This document shows positions 24,076 through 32,640 of a stretch of DNA of 64,000 nt, one piece after another. The translations under genes were made by a program, and so were the position numbers. Location: assembly GCA_947034885.2 (NCBI GenBank), contig OX344749.2:24815501-24879500 (forward strand). Direction: 5' to 3'. Numbering within the stretch: the stretch's first letter is position 1; every line of letters starts with the position of its first letter. The notes beneath the pieces are model-generated. The model was not told the origin of the DNA. It saw nothing but the letters and a program-made list of their open reading frames with translations, and searched no databases. This DNA comes from Thuidium tamariscinum. Lineage: Eukaryota > Streptophyta > Bryopsida > Hypnales > Thuidiaceae.

Positions 24076-25281
24076 TCAGTGCGTGGCGGAGCCATTTCCT
24101 CCACCCCTCTTGAGCTCCCTCTCAAACTTTCGTTTCATCCAAGCCGCTTCCATGTCAAGCATCGCGAGGTCCGTGTCTAGGTTCCTCTGAAACGTTTGCG
24201 CGATCACACGCTTCTCAGCCACCACCCAATCGGAAAGCTTCGTCCCAGGCGTCGTCGTCCTCACCCGGGCCTCATAAACCTCTTCCGAAATCCGCGCGAC
24301 TTCCTCACGTCGTCCGTCCAGCAACCTCCGTCGCACTTCCCTCCAACAATCAATGTACGGATGCGCCACCGGCCTGGCGGATTTCACCAGGTCCACCGCT
24401 TCTTCGAGATCCATTTGCTGCACGAACGTCAAATGGCCGACGGTCGTGAGCGTCGCCCGGTTGATCCCCGCAGTGCAATGCACGTATACTTTCATCCCTC
24501 TCGCCAGAAGAGCATTCAGCACCCGAACGGCCACGGGAAGCATCAGCGATTGATCCGCGTGGTCGAAGTCGCGAATCTCCACACGCTCCAGAAGAAGTCC
24601 GCGCTCCACCGCGCGATTGCGAAGGGCGTCGTACGGGATGTCGAGCGCGTCGAAGCAGAGGCCGCACTGGAGGTTGAGCACCGCGTCGATTCCCGCCTCG
24701 TCCACCAGGCGATCAATGTCTTCAGGGCTACGAGGACAAGAACCGACAATAATGTGACTGGTTATAGCGTCCCAGTTCAACGTCCATCGCCATTGGAACG
24801 GGTCCACAGAAGGCGCAGCCTCTTTCTGCCGCTGCTCCCAACCCGCTTGCTCCGCATCGCTCATCGCCACCACGGGCGCACTCCCTTCCCCTTCCCTAGA
24901 CGAGTAAGAAACCCTAAATGACGACGACAAGGGCAAAGGCTGGGATAGCACCGACACAGCGTTGTTTTCCACCGGAAATCGCCTCCATCTCGAATTCAAT
25001 TCGGGAGTCCAACCTCCAACGGGCGCACTCCTCCCTTCCCCAGACGAACTTGAAACCCTCAACGACGACGACAAGGGTTTCGGCCCACATTCCACATTCA
25101 AGAACACAGGCCGGGATAATACCGACACCACGTTTTGCACAGGAAATCGCCTCCACCTCGAATTCAATTCGGGATTCCAACTTCCGACATTCCCAATACA
25201 CACCCGGCTGCGGTCCTGCTGCACCGAAGAGCTGAGTGATGACATTCGGGTGAAAGCGACAGCGGAGGAGGTGGATGCCAT
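24076..25281 (-). CDS. Plastid laforin/LSF-like dual-specificity phosphatase, 401 aa, single exon
   Basis: An uninterrupted frame of 401 codons, clearly GC-richer than its surroundings. Residues 1 to about 138 are a Ser/Arg/Val-rich, transit-peptide-like region containing a direct repeat: (W)xPELNSRWRRFPV at 36-48 and 91-104, each followed by SVLS, PLSSS(L/F)RVS and GEG.SAPV. Residues 165-315 match the DSP fold of plant phosphoglucan phosphatases (SEX4/LSF1/LSF2): NWDAITSHIIVGSCPRSPEDIDRL, AVLNLQ, a candidate general acid Asp at 238 or 240 (IRDFDHAD), and the P-loop HCTAGINRA with H268, C269 and R275. Family members use CxAGxGR; here the second Gly is Asn. Residues 340-401 are a charged, helical C-terminal extension as in LSF proteins. 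The likely role is removing phosphate from starch glucans or binding them in the plastid, but no carbohydrate-binding module was recognised. The lack of introns could mean a retrocopy. Start: the first ATG, giving a plausible targeting peptide. Confidence 0.85.
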   Translation of the reverse strand: MASTSSAVAFTRMSSLSSSVQQDRSRVCIGNVGSWNPELNSRWRRFPVQNVVSVLSRPVFLNVECGPKPLSSSLRVSSSSGEGRSAPVGGWTPELNSRWRRFPVENNAVSVLSQPLPLSSSFRVSYSSREGEGSAPVVAMSDAEQAGWEQRQKEAAPSVDPFQWRWTLNWDAITSHIIVGSCPRSPEDIDRLVDEAGIDAVLNLQCGLCFDALDIPYDALRNRAVERGLLLERVEIRDFDHADQSLMLPVAVRVLNALLARGMKVYVHCTAGINRATLTTVGHLTFVQQMDLEEAVDLVKSARPVAHPYIDCWREVRRRLLDGRREEVARISEEVYEARVRTTTPGTKLSDWVVAEKRVIAQTFQRNLDTDLAMLDMEAAWMKRKFERELKRGGGNGSATH

Positions 25282-25795
25282 CGAGGCCTACCACTGTGAA
25301 TTAAAACTCTATGAAATCTCCCCCATTCACCGTTTCACCATCAACACACCAAAAACTCCCAGCTAGCACAACACGAAGCGATCAAGTCCAATTCCTCCTC
25401 CTCTTCGTCGTCGTCGTCCTCGTGCCTCCCGTCGCCATTGACGAAGTCGAATTCCAACGCAAACCTCCAATTCGATCACACACGACGACAATGCGGCACA
25501 ATTGCAAATTAGGAAGAAATGTCGAGCATTTCATGCAGAGAATCGGTCACAAGTCAACAAAGTGCGAGACCGGCGAAGCTGCAGCTGCTGCTGTTTTTTT
25601 GTTGCAACCCAGGTAACCTTCCCAGGCACCCTCAATCTTTTCCTATTCAATCCTCCCTCTTCCTTCACGCAATGTTCCTGCAGCATATCCGCAGGTTCTC
25701 CCCCGTTTCTGTCAAGAAGACAAGTGTCATCTATATGACCTCAAACGAAGGTAGGAGGTCCTGAAATGGAGCGGGCATTAAGAATGGACCCTATA
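25282..25795. other. Upstream region of the phosphatase gene
   Basis: GC-richer with CTCCTCCTCTTCGTCG-type runs near 25400-25440. Short overlapping frames show no domain. It probably contains the phosphatase promoter and 5' UTR. GC drops at the MITE starting at 25796. Confidence 0.4.
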
Positions 25796-26068
25796 AGGTA
25801 GGTACACCCGAAAGCGCCCTGTTCCTAAAAGCGCCATCTACAGTGCACATACATTTCCGAAATCAGTCATGTACCCAGATTGTAGATGGCACTTTCAGAA
25901 ACAGACTTTGACTGTTAATAACTTTTGCATACGGTATTCAAATCCTGTGTTCTTTGGTGCCTTGGAACATGCTTTCACTCGCCAACAAGACTACATAAAA
26001 ATTTGAACTAATTAATAGCAGGAACTAGGCTCAGTATGAATAAGTGGCGCTTTTGGGTGTACTTACCT
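25796..26068. mobile_element. TA-flanked MITE, 273 bp, copy 2
   Basis: Ends AGGTAGGTACACCCGAAAGC and, reverse-complemented, AGGTAAGTACACCCAAAAGC, each flanked by TA. It has exactly the length of the copy at 10137-10409 and lies inverted to it. Target TA and short TIRs suit a Stowaway/Tc1-mariner-type nonautonomous element. Confidence 0.85.
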
Positions 26069-26523
26069 TAAATGGTGCTTGAATGGAGTGGATGTGGTTA
26101 CTAAATTGACCTGCGTAGTCATTGAATGAATCAAGAAAAATATTATTCATTATTTTAAGAGCCAATGATTTCCTTTGCTTTTCCCATTTTTCTCTAGAAG
26201 CTACAGTGAACATTTTAAGAAGGACCTAGGATCATAAATAGGGACCTATGACACATCTCGTTTGAAAATTAATAACTAATTCAAAAATGATCCAAAAAAT
26301 GTAAAACAACTTGGGTTAGATGCCAATTCTTCTTGTCTTTCAATAAAAATTTACTGAAAAATATTTCAAGAACTTTCACCTGCCCAAAATTCAGATTCAC
26401 TGCTTAGATGGTCCACTTCAGGACCTTCTACCTTACTTTACAAGTGGCGCTTCATGGTTTCAGACATGTAAAATAAGAAGCTTTTAATCCTATAAGGTAG
26501 TCAACCCATTTTCAACCACTTGA

Positions 26524-26792
26524 TGGAGGACGTTAAATCCTACCATCGAAGGTGGGCCCAGCAGGGTGGATTTATCCCAGGGGTAAATGCTGAAATTTTT
26601 TATTTTTTGCACAATTTTTTTTTTGCAAATTCTGAATTCATATTTGCAATCAGAGATCCCAAATTAGATTGGGGGGCCTAAAAACATACCCAAAACACGG
26701 CATAAAATAGGGGAATTTTTTACTTTTATCCCCAGATAACTTGGGTTTTATCTTGTTGGGCCCACCTTCGATGGTAGGATTTAACGTCCTGC
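26524..26792. mobile_element. hAT-like MITE with 8 bp duplication CCACTTGA
   Basis: Inside the ends are perfect 34 bp inverted arms (26527-26560 and 26757-26790, beginning AGGACGTTAAATCCTACC). The direct repeat CCACTTGA at 26516-26523 and 26793-26800 is an 8 bp target-site duplication, as in hAT elements. The middle carries the TTTGCAAATT-TGAATTCATA core shared with elements at 54-56 kb and 63.2 kb. Confidence 0.85.
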
Positions 26793-26969
26793 CCACTTGA
26801 CCCCTAAAGGATGGACCTATAACCACCGGTCACTAGAGTGCCCTCCACCATTGTTACATGCAATTACCAAAAACAAAATCAAAATCAAAGTAATTTTTTA
26901 ATTTTTTAATTCATACAAATTTTAAAGTTGAATAATTTTTGTATTGTTGCAGTAGAAGATGGCAACCCA

Positions 26970-27300
26970 TTTTTTATCAGCCCCCATTTCCAATCAATAG
27001 GCTATTTTCTTTCCTTGAAGTTATGGTGTAGTTCCCGGAGCAATTAAGGCACATTGTGATTAGTTGCAAGGCTCTCATAAATGCAACTAGCCCTTGGTTG
27101 GTTTTGCAATCAACCTATATCACCATTATAGGTTGAAGAGAATCTTCTACTAAAAAATTCATAGTAATCACAATTTGTGTGATAAAATTTTGAAAAAATA
27201 TAGCATCCTTCCAAATTCTATTTCTGTACATGAAAAAATATTTGCATTCAAAAAAGTTGAGTCTACATATATGTAATTATTGCTTAAGCGGTTGGAAATG
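26970..27300. repeat. Left partner of a diverged inverted repeat (partner 32320-32640)
   Basis: The segment with GGTTTTGCAATCAACC, TATATCACCATTATA and ATTGCTTAA matches the reverse complement of 32320-32640 with several indels. The two flank the inner inverted repeat around 30 kb. Confidence 0.55.
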
Positions 27301-27525
27301 GGTGAAATAATCTATATTATTGACCCAAATTCAATCATGATTTTGTCATGCATGTCTTTCATTTTCATATTGAAATAATTTATTTGTATCTTAATAAAAA
27401 TTGATATGAAGATGTATGCTTAAGTATTCAATAAATGGGAGAAAGGTGATTTAGACAAAAAAATCTCAAAAAATTATCGCAACTTTTAGAATGTATATTA
27501 AAATTTCAAGGTATACAATTATTCA

Positions 27526-27852
27526 CTATTTGGATTGGATGGTTGTTGTCCACCAAAGCTCTACATATAATTGATCATGAAAAAACATTAGAGTTTGCAA
27601 ATCTACACCTACATATTTAATAGATTGACCTTGAGATTTGTTAATGGTCATAGAGAACGCCAATTTTATTAGAAATTGGCGTCTAGAGAATTTGAAAGGT
27701 ACATTTGTTGTTGTTGGTTGTAGTGTAATTCTTGGAATAAATATTGTTTCTCCTACACAACTTCCAGTTAAAATCCGAGCTTCAATGACAAGGTTGCTTA
27801 GCCCCTCACTACCTAAAGTCCAAACAGGCCCGAAAGCACCTTTATTTTTCAA
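27526..27852 (-). pseudogene. Helitron (PIF1-like) helicase fragment
   Basis: A 109-codon open remnant matching the C-terminal part of Helitron Rep/Helicase proteins: [48 protein letters not shown] followed by [14 protein letters not shown]. The helicase motif usually reads [11 protein letters not shown] and QLYVALSR; here the latter is QLYVELWW, a degraded copy. No Rep domain, no upstream helicase motifs and no clear TC/CTRR termini were seen nearby, so this is a broken relic. Confidence 0.85.
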
Positions 27853-28949
27853 GCCTTATAAGTCTACATATCATTCAAGTTTCAAAATCTCAACCATACA
27901 ATATTGTAGTGTGCATATTATAGATGATGTGGATCAAATTTGGAGTCATTTGACCACATAGATTGTAAGATTATAGTGTTATTTTCATTAGAACACATTT
28001 GGAGATGAAATTTGATTTCTAAACCTACTCAAATGAAAAAACTTCAAACTATAAAGCCCTTTGAAATCAACATACAAACACATTGGTGAAGAAAAATTCA
28101 TTCAATTGATTCATTATCTTTGCAAAATGACTTTGAAATGTAAAAAATTGAATAGCAAAAAAATCGTGCAAAAACACATCTATGGTTGCACGTCAATCTA
28201 CTAAAATGCTTTTCAATCACTCAAAACTTTTTGGATTGATATGAAATTTAAGCTTCAAAACTAGATTGATATGTGCAACTTTTTTTTAAGAAAATATTAG
28301 GAATGGAGAATGTATGAAGAAGAAACAAGCCACCAAAATTCATTGTAATCCAAAAATGTCTAGATTTTGAACTTCAAATTGCTCCCAAACATTCAAAGCA
28401 ATTTGGATTGCCATGAAAATATCACCACAATAACTAGGCTTTTATAGAAATATAATCCAACAAATTTTATTGAAAACAAACATTAGATGAAGGAGATACA
28501 AGCCTCCGAAGTTGCATCCATGAACTACAATATGGTGAACTCAAATTGAATCTACAAACTTTGATTGGCTTTTAAAACATCTAATCAATACATCTTGGAT
28601 TGATCTGAAAATTTTACTACAAAAACTAGATTAGTATGCACAACTTTTCCAACAAGTTTTATTAAATTTGGACCTTGAGTGCAAAAGTTGCAAAACTTTA
28701 AATTAGACTACCCAATTCGGTGAGGACACTTTTCATCACCTTAGGCAGTGAGCCAAGTGAGGGATTAGGCATGTTACTAAAAGGTGAGGGCCATTAGAGA
28801 GACCATGTTTTGGAACAATATTGCAAATCAATATGATAGGACATCCAACCTTGAGTTGTAGCTTTGCAAGTGACAATCCAGACAATTCCAAAAAATTGAG
28901 GTATTTAGTAAGATTTATATCTTAAAAAAGGTTGTTTGTTTGTTTTGTT
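27853..28949. other. AT-rich intergenic with short local repeats
   Basis: Recurrent segments of about 150 bp share words like 'GATTGATATGAAAATTT...ACTAGATTGATATG' and 'GCAACTTTT', indicating an old tandem-type repeat. No gene. Confidence 0.4.
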
Positions 28950-29870
28950 TTATTTTGTTTGTCACATTGAGATCTCCTAGCTTATGCTGTTATGCATCCC
29001 TTGGTCACATTTTTAGTACCATCGAAAAGCCCTTGGTGAAGAGGGGTGCATGGATTTTGTTTCATGGTGTTCCAACCTATAGTGGGAAAGTTATGAATTT
29101 TTGAATTATTTTTTGTTTTAAAAATTAGAAAAATAATTTACTTTGATTTTGATTGCAATCATGGTACCATTAAAAAACTATCAATGAGAAGAGGTGCACG
29201 GACTTGCTTTTGTGGCATTTCAACTCATAGTGACAAAGTTATGGACTTTTTAACTAGTTTTGGATCTTAAATAATGCTTAGTTATACTGTAAATTATGTT
29301 TCATTGTGATGGTGAGTCTCCCAATCATGTTCTTGATACCATTGGAAAGCCCTCAGCAAAAAAGAGTGCATTAGGGGAGATTTGAGGCCTCCTAAGGGCC
29401 GTTTCAAGTCTATTCCCAAAACTAATGGCTATTGTCCAACCAACAATTATCCAAAATAAAATAAAATTAGTGGTCCTGAAATGCAAAAAAAATCCCAAAA
29501 AAATTCAAAAAAATTATATTTGATGACGTAGCACACTCTCAACTACATTAGATTCCTGCATTTGTGCATTTTTGTAGCAGTTTTTGCATTCCTACAATCT
29601 AGGAACTTGCAGTCTTCTAAAGAGCAAAAATCTCTTCTAATGCATGGGCTTTGTTTCATGGCATCCCAACCTTTAGTAGGGAAGTTGTGAAGTTTTTAGT
29701 TATTTATAAACCTTAAATAAATTATGCTAAATTATGTATCCCTATGATGGTGCGTCTTCTAGTCACATTCTTGGCAACATTGGAAAGTCCTCCACAAGGA
29801 AAGTGCATGGGCTTTTTTCATAGCATTTGGATTAGCAATGTGGAAGTTGTAGATTTTTTTTAATTAAAAT
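28950..29870. repeat. Tandem ~190 bp repeat array, left arm of a large inverted repeat
   Basis: Four to five diverged units share GGAAAGCCCT, AGGGGTGCATGG, TTTGTTTCATGGCATTCCAA and AAAGTTATGGATTTTT. The array is matched in inverted orientation by 30880-31510. Related units occur at 42355-42650 and 49260-50220. Stops in all frames; non-coding. Confidence 0.75.
29371..29640. mobile_element. TIR element inserted in the repeat array, 4 bp duplication TGCA
   Basis: Ends TTAGGGGAGATTTG and, reverse-complemented, TTAGAAGAGATTTTTG, flanked by TGCA at 29367-29370 and 29641-29644. The inverted partner arm has the uninterrupted site with one TGCA at 31105-31108, which proves the insertion and its limits. 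Similar elements: 51882-52172 and, more distantly, 50321-50656. Confidence 0.82.
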
Positions 29871-30879
29871 TTTCTTTTATTGATTCTTCTTCATTTTTTT
29901 TTTCATCTTTTATTTTACATTATCTTTTACTTTATCTGTTATTTTGTCATCAAACTTAGTATACCATATCTAGATACTTTTTTTTGGTTTGGATTAATCC
30001 TTTGATCATCTTTTACTTTATACAATCTTTTATTTATCTATTATTTTGTAATTAACCAAGGTATAGTATATAAAAATATATATTAAAGAAAGAGTATTTA
30101 CTTCACCGCCTAGACACTTTAACTTTATTATTTTCATTTGTTTTGTTTTTTTACTTTCCATATGGCACCTTGAGGCCAAGGTAGTGTTAGTTTATTTACT
30201 GAACATACTTGAGCAAGAGATCATACTGCAAGAGTTAGGAAAAGAGAATCTTTAGTTCAAATGGAGGAAAGGTTTAGTTTTCAAGTTGAATATGTAGTTG
30301 GTGTAAGGGCTAGAGAGTCTTCAACTCAAGTGAAAGAAAGGTTGAGAGTTCAAGCGCCATATCAATCACCACACATGGCTACTATGAAGGGTGTTGAATC
30401 TTTGGCTCTAGCAGAAGAGAGTTGAGTGCTCAAGCAAATTATGTAGCTGGCATAAGGGTTGCAAAGTCTTTTGAAGAAAGATCTCAAAGATTACTATATC
30501 AAGTTGTATATCAAGCTAGACAATAAGTTCCAATAGTTGAAAGAGAATTACATCATTATCTTAGTTCTATAAGAGTTATTTGTTGACATTGTTGTATTCT
30601 TCATTGAATTAAAGAAAAACTTTTTGTTAGTACAAATGTGCACCTTCTTTTTGGAACATGTTGTTCTAAAGGAAAAATTAATCTCCCGAGGCTACAAGAT
30701 CCACCAACTCTATTAAGACAATTGTTTATAGAAAATAGTGTAAATACAAAAGAATTTTGTGACTTGTGAGCATATACAATGGTATAACAATGCATTTCTT
30801 TTTACCTCAGTGGATGTTAACATAAGCAAAAAAGAAAAAGAAAAAAAACATGACAAAGAATTGATGAAAAAAAAATTTA

Positions 30880-31510
30880 ATTTTAAAAAAAATCTACAAC
30901 TTCCACATTGCTAGTCCAAATGCTATGAAAAAAGCCCATGCACTTTCCTTGTGGAGAGCTTTCCAGTGTTACCAAGAATGTGACTAGAAGATGCACCATC
31001 ATGGGGATACATAATTTAGCATAATTTATTTAAGGTTTATAAATAATTAAAAAAAACTTCACAACTTCCCTACTAAAGGTTGGAATGCCATAAAAAGAAG
31101 CCTTTGCATCCCTCTTTACCAAGGGCTTTCTAACAATATCAAGAACATGATTGGAAGATGTACCATCACAAGGATACATAATTTATTGTATAACTAAGTG
31201 TTATTTAATATCCAAAAGTAATTAAAAAATCTATAACTTTCTCACCTATAAGTCGAAATGCTACAAAATCAAGTTTTTGCACCCCTTCTCATTAAGAGTT
31301 TTCTAATCGTATTAAGATTGCAATCAAAATCAAAGTAAACAAATTTTCTAATTTTTTAGAATAAAAAATAACTCAAAAATTCATAACTCTTCCACTATAA
31401 ATCAAAACACCACAAAACCAAGCCCATGCACCCCTCCTCATTGAAAGCTTTCCAAGAACATGACTTAAGGACACTTAGGCTAGGAGATCTCAACATAACA
31501 AAGAAATAAC
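30880..31510. repeat. Right arm of the large inverted repeat
   Basis: Reverse complement of the 28950-29870 array, for example AAATCTACAACTTCCACATT against the array end near 29860. It lacks the 270 bp insertion. The spacer between the arms is about 1 kb (29871-30879) without a recognised gene. Confidence 0.75.
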
Positions 31511-32135
31511 ATTTTTTTGGAACACCCCTAGATTAGACATTGATCTGATCAATTCTATACCTGTTGAGCAGACCACTTTTACTAGTTTGAATCGATACCT
31601 TTACTATTTGTCATCCTTCATGACAGTCGTATATTAACCTCAACATGCATATATTCCATATTTTCCACCTTTCTATTGCAAAAATCCTCATGTGGTCATG
31701 TTCCACAACTAGTCTAACAAAAATGTGGAAGGTCCAAGTTAAGCAAGAAGGATTACTGCAACATAAAAGCTTAGGTTGAGGAATAAATTGAAGCTCCATT
31801 CAAAATTGTTCCTAGAGGATGTGGACCTCACTTGTGCCTATCCCACAACATGACAACAAACTAGAATGTTAGTGAAGAAGAGTAAGTGTCTTTAGCCCAC
31901 ATTGCTTGTTATCGCTTTCATTAGGAGAGAAGAATACACAAATTGTTCATGTATTTCAAGAATTCATAGCTCCTTTGTAAACTTGGTTGTAAGTAGGATG
32001 TTGTGACAAAGAAGTTGCAATATTTTTGCTCTGTGAATCCCCGTGTGCATCCCAATTGTGTAATTTTGTGGCAAGGCATTACCAACTCACAAACAAACTA
32101 TAACAGACTATAGTTTGTGAAGCTTATTCTCTTGC

Positions 32136-32307
32136 CACTACAAGACAATGGGGTCTTTTAAGTAGTGTCCTAGACATCATGTCTTTTAAGTAATGTCTTT
32201 TAATGTGTCTTTTAAGTAAAATTTTATTTAAAAGATGCATTAAGAGACATTATTTAAAAGACATGATGTCTAGGACACTACTTAAAAGACCCCATTCTCT
32301 TGTAGTG
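32136..32307. mobile_element. CACTA-type hairpin MITE, 172 bp
   Basis: Ends CACTACAAGACAATGGGG and, reverse-complemented, CACTACAAGAGAATGGGG. The arms stay nearly complementary for about 80 bp, so the element is an almost perfect palindrome. GTCTTTTAAGTA occurs repeatedly in each arm, like subterminal transposase sites. The 3 bp flanks (TGC / TGG) differ by one base, so the expected duplication is not exact. Confidence 0.85.
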
Positions 32308-32319
32308 TGGCAGTATTTA

Positions 32320-32640
32320 GGGGTTAAGCAATTACGCATATCTAGACAGTAAGTTCTTTGAATGCAAAAAAATTTCTATGTACAAAAATAGAGTTTGAAT
32401 TTTTTCTAGAATTTTATTATACAAAAGGCTATTACTTTGAATTTTTTAATGGAAGATTATCTTTGACTTATAATGGTGATATAGACCTTTCTATTTATAA
32501 CCATATGTTGATTGCAAAATCAACCAAAGGTTAGCTTGCAATATTAAAAGCCTTGTAACCAATCATAATGCGCAACAACTTCACAAAAAGAGAGCAACCT
32601 ACAAATCGGAAATAGGGGGGGATGAAAAACAAATAGACTA
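32320..32640. repeat. Right partner of the diverged inverted repeat
   Basis: Reverse-complement match to 26970-27300. See that entry. Confidence 0.55.

Noticed and set aside
24196..24921. 241-codon plus frame inside the phosphatase gene
   Set aside because: Antisense to the phosphatase; His/Arg/Pro-rich translation is a by-product of GC-rich codons.
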